From Verrucomicrobiia bacterium (lineage in GTDB: Bacteria; Verrucomicrobiota; Verrucomicrobiia; Palsa-1439): 64,000 bases of DNA. The stretch is taken from assembly GCA_022072455.1 (NCBI GenBank), contig JAJVHY010000007.1, forward strand, positions 88,425 to 152,424, written 5' to 3'. This document shows, one piece after another, positions 17,281 to 25,723 of this stretch. A program made the position numbers and the translations under genes. Numbering within the stretch: the stretch's first letter is position 1; every line of letters starts with the position of its first letter. Under the pieces are notes generated by a model, which saw nothing but the letters and a program-made list of their open reading frames with translations, did no database searches and was not told where the DNA came from.

Positions 17281-17994
17281 ATGAAACACATCCTCCTTGC
17301 CGTCCTCCTCGCAAGCACCGCCCAAGCCGGCTGGCTCGACTTCATCAAAAAACCCGCCACCGCAACCAATTTGACGGCGCTCGCGGAAACTGACATCGCG
17401 GCTGGGCTCAAAGAAGCCCTCGCCAAAGGCGTCACCAAAGCCGTCACCGACCTCGGCAAAGACGGCGGTTACCTCAAAAATCTCGACGTCAAAATCCCCA
17501 TGCCAGAAAAACTGCAATCCGTGGAAAAAGGCCTCCGGTCACTCGGCCAAGACAAAATGGCCGACGAATTTGTTGCCACCCTCAACCACGCCGCCGAACA
17601 AGCCGTCCCGGTCGCCGCCCCCATCTTCGCCGATGCCATCAAGCAGATGACCATCCAAGACGCCCAAGCCATCCTCCAAGGCGCGCCCGATTCCGCCACC
17701 CAATTCTTCCGCAAAACCAGCACCCCGCAGCTCACCGAAAAATTCCTCCCCATCGTCAAAACCGCCACCGAGAAAACCGGCGTCACCGCCCAGTACAAAA
17801 AACTCATGCAAGCTGCCGGCCCGTTGGCGTCCCTCCTCGGCAAAGACAACGCCGACCTCGACGGTTACGTCACCACCAAAGCGCTCGACGGCCTGTTCAA
17901 AATGGTCGCGGCTGAAGAAAAGCAAATCCGTGAGAATCCGGTCGCCCGCACCAGCGACCTCCTCAAAAAAGTCTTTGGCAGTACTAGCAAGTAA
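17281..17994 (+). CDS. DUF4197 periplasmic protein
   Basis: The 237-residue protein has a short signal peptide (cleavage after STAQA) and is otherwise all helical. Motifs GLKEALAKGVTKAV, DVKIPMPEKLQSVEKGLRSLG, FRKTSTPQLTEKFLPIVK and the C-terminal LDGLFKMVAAEEKQIRENP match the DUF4197 family, of unknown function in Gram-negative bacteria. No clear ribosome site precedes the ATG. It lies alone between a terminator and obg. Confidence 0.85.
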   Translation: MKHILLAVLLASTAQAGWLDFIKKPATATNLTALAETDIAAGLKEALAKGVTKAVTDLGKDGGYLKNLDVKIPMPEKLQSVEKGLRSLGQDKMADEFVATLNHAAEQAVPVAAPIFADAIKQMTIQDAQAILQGAPDSATQFFRKTSTPQLTEKFLPIVKTATEKTGVTAQYKKLMQAAGPLASLLGKDNADLDGYVTTKALDGLFKMVAAEEKQIRENPVARTSDLLKKVFGSTSK

Positions 17995-18043
17995 GAGTGA
18001 ATTTCAGTCGCGATTCGCCGCCATCCCCGGTATCTTGACCACC

Positions 18044-19231
18044 ATGTTTGTCGATAAAGTCAAAGTTCACGCCAAGGCCGGCGACGGCGGCAACGGCTGC
18101 GTCGCCTTCCGCCGCGAGCAGTTCATTGACCGGGGCGGCCCCGACGGCGGCGATGGCGGCAATGGCGGCGACGTAGTTCTCATCGCCGACAAAAATGCCA
18201 GCGACCTCTCCGACTACTTCTTTTCCCCGCGCCTGCTTGCCCCGAATGGCGGCCACGGCAAAGGCAAAAACTGCACCGGCAAAACCGGTAAAGCTAAAAC
18301 TTTTAAGGTCCCTGTCGGCACCCAAGTCTTCCGCCTCGGCCAACCACTCCGCGAACTCAGCTACCAACGCTACCGGCCCGGCGCTGTCTCGGACGAAGTG
18401 GATTACAAAAGCGACAAGATGCTCGGCATCCCCCACCGCCCCGGCCGCGCCCGGCAAGCCCTCGCCGCCGCGCGGGCAGCCGAAGAAAGCGCATTGCCGG
18501 CGGCTGTCAACACCGCCACCCCGACCGAACCCCCGGTCGAACCGACTCGCGAACTGATTGCCGACCTCGTTGAAGAAGGGCAACGCTTCATTCTCGCCAA
18601 AGGCGGCGGCGGTGGCCGCGGGAACCGCGCCTTCAAAAGTTCGACCCATCAAGCTCCCCGTGAATTTGAATACGGTGAACCCGGCGAAGAACTCCACGCC
18701 GAACTGGAACTCAAAACTCTCGCCGACGTCGGCCTCGTCGGCTACCCAAACGCCGGCAAGTCCACCTTGCTGTCGAAACTCACGCGCGCGCACCCGAAGA
18801 TCGCGGCGTATCCGTTCACGACCTTGACACCGAACGTGGGACTGACTGACTACGACGATTATTCGCGGATCACGATTGCTGACATTCCCGGGTTGATCGA
18901 AGGCGCACACTCCGGTCGCGGCTTGGGCCATGATTTCCTCCGCCACATCGAGCGCTGCCGGCTGCTGTTGATCCTGATTGATATGGCCGGCGTGGACGCC
19001 CGGAAACCGTGGGCGGACTACCAGCAGTTGCTCGAAGAGTTGGAACTCTACAACAAAGAACTGCTCCACAAACCCCGCGTCGTCGTCGCGAACAAATCAG
19101 ACTTGCCGGCGGCGAAAAAGAATTTGGCGACGTTTAAGCGAAAACACAAAGTCCGGGTCATTCCGATTTCGGCGCAGGACGGCATCGGCCTGGAAAAATT
19201 GAAGCTGGCATTGCGCAAACAGCTGCCGTAA
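18044..19231 (+). CDS. obg: GTPase Obg with a large insertion in the Obg fold
   Basis: Obg is a GTPase that acts in 50S ribosome assembly and growth control. From the ATG at 18044 (MFVDKVKVHAKAGDGGNG) it has 395 residues: the glycine-rich Obg fold, then the G domain with P-loop GYPNAGKST at about 233 and DIPGLIEGAHSGRGLG. Between VPVGT (about 89) and ADLVEEGQR (about 173) there are some 80 residues where usual Obg proteins have about ten; the extra segment is Arg/Ala/Pro-rich. The protein stops after the G domain, with no OCT domain. The reading frame is intact, so this is not a frameshift. Confidence 0.95.
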   Translation: MFVDKVKVHAKAGDGGNGCVAFRREQFIDRGGPDGGDGGNGGDVVLIADKNASDLSDYFFSPRLLAPNGGHGKGKNCTGKTGKAKTFKVPVGTQVFRLGQPLRELSYQRYRPGAVSDEVDYKSDKMLGIPHRPGRARQALAAARAAEESALPAAVNTATPTEPPVEPTRELIADLVEEGQRFILAKGGGGGRGNRAFKSSTHQAPREFEYGEPGEELHAELELKTLADVGLVGYPNAGKSTLLSKLTRAHPKIAAYPFTTLTPNVGLTDYDDYSRITIADIPGLIEGAHSGRGLGHDFLRHIERCRLLLILIDMAGVDARKPWADYQQLLEELELYNKELLHKPRVVVANKSDLPAAKKNLATFKRKHKVRVIPISAQDGIGLEKLKLALRKQLP

Positions 19232-19250
19232 TCTGCCGCGCCATCGGAGG

Positions 19251-19616
19251 ATGAAACTCACGCGAACAGCTCAGGTTGTAGCTGGAGTGACCGTCGCTGG
19301 TGCTGCCGGTTTATTCTTTTTCTTCGGCAATCCCGCTTGGCTGCCAGCTTGCCTGTTTCACTCCCTGACCGGCTGGAACTGTCCCGGCTGCGGCTCAACG
19401 CGCGCCCTCCGGCAACTCACAAGTGGCAACCTCATGGCTGCGCTGCAATTCAATCCTTTGACTATCCTGGCGTTGCCGGTCATCGGCTTCTGGTTGGTGC
19501 GCGAAAATCACTCCGCGCCCAAACCGCTGTGGATTTGGCTCACTCTCGGGATCGCGCTGGCCTTTGGCATCGCGCGCAATATTCCGATTTACCCATTCAC
19601 CTTAGTCAACCCCTGA
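19251..19616 (+). CDS. DUF2752 membrane protein
   Basis: 121 residues with three predicted membrane helices and the DUF2752 signature CLFHSLTGWNCPGCGSTRAL, a cysteine-containing loop, followed by ALQFNPLTILALP. Function of the family is unknown. The GGAGG just before the ATG is unusually close (no spacer), yet no better start is in frame. It begins 20 bases after obg and may be co-transcribed with the TM2 genes that follow. Confidence 0.85.
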   Translation: MKLTRTAQVVAGVTVAGAAGLFFFFGNPAWLPACLFHSLTGWNCPGCGSTRALRQLTSGNLMAALQFNPLTILALPVIGFWLVRENHSAPKPLWIWLTLGIALAFGIARNIPIYPFTLVNP

Positions 19617-19644
19617 ATCACCAACCAACAAAGGAGCAGCAACC

Positions 19645-19896
19645 ATGAGCGATGGCAAACCCGCAGGCGCAGAGAAAAAAGTCGTGGCCGGGATTTTGGG
19701 AATTCTTCTGGGCGGTTTCGGAATTCACAAATTCTTCCTTGGCTACACCAAGGAAGGCATCATTCAACTCATCCTAACCTTTGTCACTTGCGGCATTGGC
19801 AGCATCATCGGCCTGATCGAGGGCATCATTTACCTCACCAAGTCCGACGAAGAATTCGTCGCCACTTACATCACCGGCAAAAAAGGCTGGTTCTAA
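19645..19896 (+). CDS. TM2-domain protein
   Basis: An 83-residue protein consisting of a charged N-terminus and one TM2 domain: two membrane helices (about 12-30 and 36-64) with the family pattern LGGFGIHKFFLGYTKEGIIQL and GLIEGIIYLTKSDEEF. AAAGGAG precedes the ATG. TM2 proteins are small inner-membrane proteins of unknown function. It ends in the same GKKGWF as the next gene product, which points to duplication. Confidence 0.88.
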   Translation: MSDGKPAGAEKKVVAGILGILLGGFGIHKFFLGYTKEGIIQLILTFVTCGIGSIIGLIEGIIYLTKSDEEFVATYITGKKGWF

Positions 19897-19902
19897 GCGC
19901 GC

Positions 19903-20361
19903 ATGTACAAAATCATTGGCGCTGACGGTCGCGAATACGGCCCGGTCACCAGCGAGCAAGTCCGCCAGTGGGTCGCCGAAGGCCGAGCCAATGGCCAAAC
20001 CCGTGTCCAAGCCGAAGGCACAACGGATTGGCAACCTCTGGCCGCGACGCCGGAGTTTGCCTCACTTTACAGCACACCGCCCACCCTTACCCCGCCAACT
20101 GCCAGCCCCAAACCACTAAGCGCGGACAAGAAAATCGCCGCCGGCATTTGCGGCATCATCCTCGGCGGTTTTGGCGTGCACAAATTCATCCTCGGCTATG
20201 GTGGCGTCGGCTTGACGATGCTGTTGATCTCGATTCTGAGTTGCGGCCTTGCCGCGCCCATTATGCATATCATCGGCATCATCGAAGGCATCATCTACCT
20301 GACCAAGTCCGATGAAGATTTTGTAGCCACATACGTGACCGGGAAAAAAGGCTGGTTCTAA
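19903..20361 (+). CDS. GYF_2 (DUF4339) - TM2 fusion protein
   Basis: 152 residues: an N-terminal GYF_2 domain (about 1-50, YKIIGADGREYGPVTSEQV...GRANGQTRVQAEGTTDWQPL), a Pro-rich linker, then a TM2 domain (about 75-140) very similar to the preceding protein, including GGFGVHKFILGY, GIIEGIIYLTKSDEDF and the terminal GKKGWF. GYF-like domains bind proline-rich peptides. The six-base gap to the upstream gene suggests co-translation. Probably a tandem duplication followed by domain gain. Confidence 0.88.
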   Translation: MYKIIGADGREYGPVTSEQVRQWVAEGRANGQTRVQAEGTTDWQPLAATPEFASLYSTPPTLTPPTASPKPLSADKKIAAGICGIILGGFGVHKFILGYGGVGLTMLLISILSCGLAAPIMHIIGIIEGIIYLTKSDEDFVATYVTGKKGWF

Positions 20362-20388
20362 ACCTACCTCCACGCGTACAACCAACGC

Positions 20389-21546
20389 GTGACTCTGCAG
20401 CCCGGCCAACGCCTCGAAATCGAAATTGCCGATGTCGCCTTTGGCGGTGATGGCCTCGGTCGCGCTGACGGCTTTGTCATCTTCGTTCCTTTCGTCCTCA
20501 CCGGCGAACGCGTTGAAGTCGAAATCGTCAGCGTCCACAAACGTTTCGCCAACGCCGACCTCGTCCGCGTCATCACCCCTTCCCCGCATCGGGTGGAACC
20601 CCGCTGCCGGCTCTACACCCAGTGCGCCGGCTGCCAGTACCAACACGTCACCTACCGGCACCAGCTCGAACTCAAACAAAAACAATTCCGCGACATCTTC
20701 CAACGCATCGGCAAGATGCCCGACCCGCCCATCGCACCGGTTGTCGGTTCGCCGCGCGAATACAATTACCGGAACAAACTCGTCGTCCACGGCCCCGGCG
20801 CGCCGGGCTTCTGGACGATGCGCGGCAAGTCCATCATCCCGGTCAACCACTGTCCGATCGCCCGGGAAGAGGTCAACGCCAAGCTCGCCACCATCACCGA
20901 CGCCGACAAACATACGACCATCCGCAGCAACAGTGCCGGCGAAGTCTGGAGTTTCGCCGAACCGCCCGTTGATCTCATGATTAACGAAGTCATCCTCGGC
21001 AAGACTCTCCGCGCTCCCGTCGGCTCATTCTTCCAAGTGAACCGCGAAGTTATCGAACTTGCCCTCCAACACACCCGGCAAATCTTCCTCGACAGCGGCT
21101 GCAAAACTCTCGTGGACGCCTATTGCGGCATCGGTCTGTTCGCGCTCCTGCTCGGCGATCTTGCCGACCATATTTACGGCATCGAATTCGACCCGAACGC
21201 GATCAAAGCCGCCAACGAAAACGCCGCCCGGCTCGGACTGCAGAACTACGATTTCTACCCCGGCAAGACCGAACGGCTGCTGTTCTACACGCTCCGGATG
21301 TGCCAGATGGACAACACCTGCCTGATCCTCGACCCACCGCGCTCCGGCTGCGCCGCCCCGGTGCTCAAGACCTTGCGCGAATACCGGCCGAAGAAGTTAA
21401 TCTACATCTCCTGCGCCCCGCCGATGTTGGCGCGCGACGTGAAGCTCCTCAGCAACCAAGGCTACCGGCTCGAACGCATCACGCCGTTCGACATGTTCCC
21501 GCAAACCGCCCACTGCGAAGCCGTCGCCGAATTGGTGCGGAAGTAG
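20389..21546 (+). CDS. rlmD: 23S rRNA m5U methyltransferase (RlmD/TrmA family)
   Basis: SAM-dependent RNA uridine C5-methyltransferase. The 385-residue protein has an N-terminal TRAM domain (GQRLEIEIADVAFGGDGLGR), a 4Fe-4S cysteine set (CRLYTQCAGCQYQ plus NHCPI), the SAM site LVDAYCGIGLFALLL, LDPPRSGC, and the catalytic cysteine in YISCAPPMLARD. The start is a GTG at 20389 without a clear ribosome site. The TAG stop is part of a palindromic repeat. RlmD and RlmC cannot be separated by eye. Confidence 0.9.
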   Translation: MTLQPGQRLEIEIADVAFGGDGLGRADGFVIFVPFVLTGERVEVEIVSVHKRFANADLVRVITPSPHRVEPRCRLYTQCAGCQYQHVTYRHQLELKQKQFRDIFQRIGKMPDPPIAPVVGSPREYNYRNKLVVHGPGAPGFWTMRGKSIIPVNHCPIAREEVNAKLATITDADKHTTIRSNSAGEVWSFAEPPVDLMINEVILGKTLRAPVGSFFQVNREVIELALQHTRQIFLDSGCKTLVDAYCGIGLFALLLGDLADHIYGIEFDPNAIKAANENAARLGLQNYDFYPGKTERLLFYTLRMCQMDNTCLILDPPRSGCAAPVLKTLREYRPKKLIYISCAPPMLARDVKLLSNQGYRLERITPFDMFPQTAHCEAVAELVRK

Positions 21547-21600
21547 CCGCACCCTTTACGGGTGCGTTGTGACCCCACGCAGGCTGAAGCCTGCGGCTAC
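21543..21600. repeat. Palindromic repeat family A, copy 2
   Basis: Outer arms GTAGCCGC (21543) and GCGGCTAC (ending 21600) enclose CGCACCC/GGGTGCG and CGCAGGC-TGAA-GCCTGCG hairpins. The GTAG of the left arm supplies the TAG stop of the rRNA methyltransferase gene. Copies at 1299 and 44529. Confidence 0.8.
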
Positions 21601-21642
21601 AAGATTGTTTGTCATACCGGAGATTGCTAGCATCTCGACCGC

Positions 21643-23790
21643 ATGCCGGACCCGCTCGAAACAATTGCCGGGAGTATCGAGAAGATTCTCTTTTCCAACG
21701 AGGAGAACCATTACACCGTCGCGCAACTCTTGCCGGAAGGACGCGGGCGGGTGGAGCCGGTCATCATTGTCGGCAATCTGGCGGCGTTGAACATCGGCGA
21801 GACCGTCCGGGCGCAGGGACATTGGACGAATCACAAACAATTCGGCCGGCAGTTCGCGGTGGAGAAATTCGAGTCGGTCATGCCGCGATCGGTCGTCGGA
21901 ATCAAAAAATACCTCGGCAGCGGCCTGGTGAAAGGGATCGGGCCAAAGTTCGCCGACCGGATCGTGGAGAAGTTCGGTGAGAAGACGCTCGAAGTCATCG
22001 ACCAGTTCTCCGGCAAGCTGCGAGACGTAGACGGAATCGGGCCGGAGCGGGCGCGGAAGATCAAGGAAGCGTGGACAGCGCAGAAGAGCATCCGCGACAT
22101 CATGATTTTCCTGCAAGGCCATGGCATTGGAAGTTCACATGCGGCAAAGATATTCAAGCAGTACGGCGAAAACGCCATCGCCGTCGTGCGCGAGAATCCC
22201 TACCAACTCGCCCGCGACATTACCGGCATCGGGTTTCGAACGGCAGACGGGATCGCTTCGAAGACGGGTGTTGCCGCTGATTCGATTCATCGACTGAAGG
22301 CCGGGTTGATTCACGCCTTGGAACGGGCGATGGATGAAGGCCACACGTGTTTGCCGCGAGAGGAGTTGCTCCGGTCCGCCCGGGAGTTGCTCACCGTGGA
22401 ACTGAAACCGGTCGAGTCGGCACTCACGCTGTTGACCATTGCCGGCGAGGTGGTCATTGAAGATGAGTTGGTGTACCTCACGGGTTTGTGCCGGGCGGAA
22501 CGGGGTACCGCCACCAAGCTGACGGAACTGCGTTGCGCCAAGTTGGAGTTGCCGGCGATGGACATGGAGAAGGCGTTGGTTTGGGTTCAGCAGCAGACCG
22601 GTATTGGCCTCGCTGCGGCGCAGAAGCAGGCGATCAAGACGGCGTTGACGTCGAAGGTGAGTGTGATTACCGGCGGGCCGGGCGTGGGCAAGACAACCAT
22701 CGTCAACAGCATCGTCCGCATCTTGAAGGCGAAGAAGTGCGACGTGTTGCTAGCGGCCCCAACCGGCCGGGCGGCCAAGCGGATGAGCGAGGCAACCGGC
22801 GCGTTTTCGCAGACGATTCACCGGCTACTGAAATACGAGCCGCACGAAGGCGGGTTTACCTACAACGAACGCCGGCCACTCAAGGGCGATCTGCTCATCA
22901 TTGATGAGACTTCGATGCTGGATATTCGCCTCGCCTACCATTTGTTGAAGGCGATTCCGTTGAGCGCGTCGGTGGTGTTCGTCGGCGACGTGGATCAGTT
23001 GCCGTCGGTCGGGCCGGGAAATTTCCTGCGCGATTTGATCGAGTCGGACGCGGTGCCGGTGGTGCGGTTGACGGAGATTTTCCGGCAGGCGAAGCAGAGT
23101 TTCATCATCACGAACGCCCACCACGTGAACCATGGCAACTTACCGGTGTTGGATGCGCCGGAAGAGAGCGATTTCTTCTTCATCCAGGAGGAGAACCCGG
23201 AGAAGGTCGTCGCCACAATCAAAGCGCTGTGCCGGGACCGCATTCCGCAGAAATATGGGCTGGAGGTGCAAGTGTTGACGCCGATGCACAAGGGCGTGTG
23301 CGGCGCGGAGAATCTCAACCGCGAGTTGCAAGCCGCACTCAATCCGACCGGCCCGGCCATGCAACGCTATGGCCGAACATACCGGGTGGGCGACCGGGTG
23401 ATGCAGATTCGCAACAATTACGACAAAGATGTCTTCAACGGTGATCTTGCCCGGATCAAACGCCTCGATCTCGTCGAGCAGGAAGTCATCGTCGAGTTGG
23501 ATGGCCGCGAGGTCACCTACGATTTCACCGACATGGATGAACTCCTGCCGGCGTATGCGATTACCGTCCACAAATCGCAGGGCAACGAGTATCCGGCCGT
23601 GATTGTTCCACTCCTGACCCAGCATTTTGTCCTCCTCCAGCGCAACCTCCTCTATACCGCCATCACCCGCGGCAAGCGCCTCGTCATCCTCGTCGGCTCG
23701 AAGAAAGCGCTGGCCTTGGCTGTGCGCAACAACCGCACCGCCGCCCGCTACAGCCGCCTCGCGACACTGCTGCGCCGAAATAGCCATTGA
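21643..23790 (+). CDS. recD2: RecD2-type 5'-3' DNA helicase
   Basis: RecD-like helicase of the RecD2/TraA branch, acting without RecBC in repair and replication. The 715-residue protein has the N-terminal OB/HhH region (GIKKYLGSGLVKGIGPKFADRIVEKFG, VDGIGPERARKIKEAW), the Walker A ITGGPGVGKTTIVN at about 345, motif II LLIIDETSMLD, VFVGDVDQLPSVGPGNFL, and the C-terminal helicase motif AYAITVHKSQGNEYPAV with YTAITRGKR. Length and domain order are standard for RecD2. Monocistronic appearance. Confidence 0.96.
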   Translation: MPDPLETIAGSIEKILFSNEENHYTVAQLLPEGRGRVEPVIIVGNLAALNIGETVRAQGHWTNHKQFGRQFAVEKFESVMPRSVVGIKKYLGSGLVKGIGPKFADRIVEKFGEKTLEVIDQFSGKLRDVDGIGPERARKIKEAWTAQKSIRDIMIFLQGHGIGSSHAAKIFKQYGENAIAVVRENPYQLARDITGIGFRTADGIASKTGVAADSIHRLKAGLIHALERAMDEGHTCLPREELLRSARELLTVELKPVESALTLLTIAGEVVIEDELVYLTGLCRAERGTATKLTELRCAKLELPAMDMEKALVWVQQQTGIGLAAAQKQAIKTALTSKVSVITGGPGVGKTTIVNSIVRILKAKKCDVLLAAPTGRAAKRMSEATGAFSQTIHRLLKYEPHEGGFTYNERRPLKGDLLIIDETSMLDIRLAYHLLKAIPLSASVVFVGDVDQLPSVGPGNFLRDLIESDAVPVVRLTEIFRQAKQSFIITNAHHVNHGNLPVLDAPEESDFFFIQEENPEKVVATIKALCRDRIPQKYGLEVQVLTPMHKGVCGAENLNRELQAALNPTGPAMQRYGRTYRVGDRVMQIRNNYDKDVFNGDLARIKRLDLVEQEVIVELDGREVTYDFTDMDELLPAYAITVHKSQGNEYPAVIVPLLTQHFVLLQRNLLYTAITRGKRLVILVGSKKALALAVRNNRTAARYSRLATLLRRNSH

Positions 23791-23852
23791 CTTGACTGGT
23801 TGCTTTGGCATCATGCGGCCAGTTTTTCGTTACCCAAGAAGGTTTGCGGCAC

Positions 23853-24353
23853 ATGTCAAAACTGCACATTCTTTCCGGCGTCCTCGAAGGCAAGGTCATT
23901 GAATTGACCGAGGAACGAATCACCGTCGGCCGGGCGATGGACAACATGGTGCGCCTCGAAGACGGCACCGTATCCCACCATCACGCGATGTTCCTGATCG
24001 AAGCCGGTGACTTCAAACTGCGCGACCTCAATTCCACCAACGGCACCCGAGTCAACGGTATGCGCATCGTCGAAACCAAGCTCCACAACGGCGACCAGGT
24101 CCGGCTGGGCTCCGTCGAAATGCGCTTCGAGTCCGACGCCAAGAAAACCTCACAACCACTGCCCCCCACCCAGACCGGCATTGATCTCTCCGCCGTCGGC
24201 GCCGGCAGTACACCGCCACCGAGTTTTGGGGCGGGCTCGGCGTTCGGTCGCAAAAAACAAGCCCAGCGCAATCCGTTGCTCTGGGTTCTCCTCGCGTTGG
24301 GCGTTGCCGCCATCGGCGCACTCGCCTTCCTCTTCATCAAACTGCCCAAGTGA
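23853..24353 (+). CDS. FHA-domain membrane protein
   Basis: 166 residues: an FHA phosphothreonine-binding domain (about 1-95) with the signature TVGRAMDNMVRLEDGTVSHHH and RDLNSTNGTRVNG, a Ser/Pro linker and a C-terminal membrane helix (about 145-163), leaving a tail-anchored cytoplasmic FHA module. It probably reads Ser/Thr kinase signalling. The ATG at 23853 has an AAGG before it; upstream starts add 16 unconserved residues. The next gene begins immediately after its stop. Confidence 0.9.
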   Translation: MSKLHILSGVLEGKVIELTEERITVGRAMDNMVRLEDGTVSHHHAMFLIEAGDFKLRDLNSTNGTRVNGMRIVETKLHNGDQVRLGSVEMRFESDAKKTSQPLPPTQTGIDLSAVGAGSTPPPSFGAGSAFGRKKQAQRNPLLWVLLALGVAAIGALAFLFIKLPK

Positions 24354-24740
24354 GTGGGCGTGAAACGCTTCCTGTCCTCCTGCGCGGTCGTGGTTCTGGT
24401 CGGTTGTGCCGGTCTCACAGCCCCGAAAACTTTTCTCCAGACCACCAACCCACCCAGTCAGGCTTGGCTCAATTCGATTGTCGAAATTGACCTGCACAAC
24501 GTGCCCGTCGCTGACTTACCCCGCCGGGAAGTTTTTGCGGGGCTGATGTTGGTATTGGATGATGTGGACGGTAACGCCGTCGTTTCGCTCACCGCCCCGC
24601 GCCTAACCCGCCGGCAAGCCCTCTGGAAACTGGCTGACAAATACGGCCTGACCATGACGCTGGTCGAAACCGCTGATCACCCGGTCGCACTCCGGCTCAC
24701 CAGTCGCCAAGCCCGCCGCGAAAACCGGCCGCTGAATTAG
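24354..24740 (+). CDS. Small lipoprotein, possibly STN-like
   Basis: 128 residues with a lipoprotein signal (LVGC, Cys18). The mature part has NVPVADLPRREVFAGLMLVLDD and RRQALWKLADKYGLTMTLVE, a beta-alpha-beta pattern like the short STN domain of secretins and TonB receptors; this is a weak resemblance. The GTG at 24354 follows the FHA stop directly, and a GTG two codons later is equally possible. Convergent with hemB, whose stop abuts its own. Confidence 0.65.
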   Translation: MGVKRFLSSCAVVVLVGCAGLTAPKTFLQTTNPPSQAWLNSIVEIDLHNVPVADLPRREVFAGLMLVLDDVDGNAVVSLTAPRLTRRQALWKLADKYGLTMTLVETADHPVALRLTSRQARRENRPLN

Positions 24741-25715
24741 CTACCGGCCCAACCACCGCGCCGCTGCCGTCGCCCAGTAGGTCAAGATGATGTCGGCCCC
24801 CGCGCGCCGAAAACCGGTCAGCAACTCCAGCACGCACTGCCGTTCATCGACCCACCCCTTCAGGGCCGCGGCTTTGACCATCGCGTATTCGCCGCTGACG
24901 TTGTAGACCGCGACCGGATAGCCAAACTTCTCCTTGACCCGCCAGATCAAATCCAAATACGGCAGCCCGGGTTTGACCATCACAATGTCAGCGCCCTCCT
25001 CAATATCGAGCGCCACTTCCCGGAGCGCTTCCGCCGCGTTGGCATAGTCCATCTGATACGATTTCCGGTCACCAAACTGCGGTGGACTCTCCGCGGCTTC
25101 CCGGAACGGCCCGTAAAATGCCGACGCAAATTTCGCTGCATAACTCATGATGGGCGTCTCCGCAAAACCGCCGGCGTCCAACCCCGCCCGAATCGCCGCC
25201 ACTCGTCCGTCCATCATGTCGCTCGGCGCGATGATGTCTGCTCCCGCCTCCGCGTAAGCCACTGCGGCTTTCGTCAACAGCTTCACTGTCGGATCGTTCA
25301 GCACCCGGCCGCCATGCACGATCCCGCAATGGCCGTGGCTCATGTACTCGCACAGGCACACATCACAAATCACCAACAACTCCGGCAACTCCTTCTTCAA
25401 CGCCCGCACCGCCTGCGGCACGATTCCGTTGGCCGCGTACGCACCCGACGCCCGTTCGTCTTTCCGCTCCGGTATGCCAAACAAGATCACCGCCGGTACG
25501 CCCAGCTTGTGTGCCGCCGTGGCTTCCCGGACCAGTTCATCCACCGACAATTGAAACTGCCCCGGCATCGAACCAATCGGGTTGCGAATCTTCTTGCCGG
25601 GTCGCACGAACAACGGCTGCACCAGATGACTGACCGACAATTCCGTCTCCCGCACCAACGCCCGCAGGACCGGGTTCTGGCGGAGACGACGCGGGCGAAC
25701 TTGGGGAAAGCGCAT
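24741..25715 (-). CDS. hemB: Delta-aminolevulinic acid dehydratase
   Basis: HemB condenses two 5-aminolevulinate molecules to porphobilinogen in haem synthesis. The 324-residue protein has the zinc-binding CDVCLCEYMSHGHCG segment, DMMDGRVAAIR, the active-site lysines in SYAAKFASAFYGPFR and MVKPGLPYLD, and YNVSGEYAM. The cysteine-rich motif marks the zinc-dependent type. It begins eight bases after the stop of the HTH-EIIA gene and may be read together with it. Confidence 0.97.
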   Translation of the reverse strand: MRFPQVRPRRLRQNPVLRALVRETELSVSHLVQPLFVRPGKKIRNPIGSMPGQFQLSVDELVREATAAHKLGVPAVILFGIPERKDERASGAYAANGIVPQAVRALKKELPELLVICDVCLCEYMSHGHCGIVHGGRVLNDPTVKLLTKAAVAYAEAGADIIAPSDMMDGRVAAIRAGLDAGGFAETPIMSYAAKFASAFYGPFREAAESPPQFGDRKSYQMDYANAAEALREVALDIEEGADIVMVKPGLPYLDLIWRVKEKFGYPVAVYNVSGEYAMVKAAALKGWVDERQCVLELLTGFRRAGADIILTYWATAAARWLGR

Positions 25716-25723
25716 GGCGTCAG

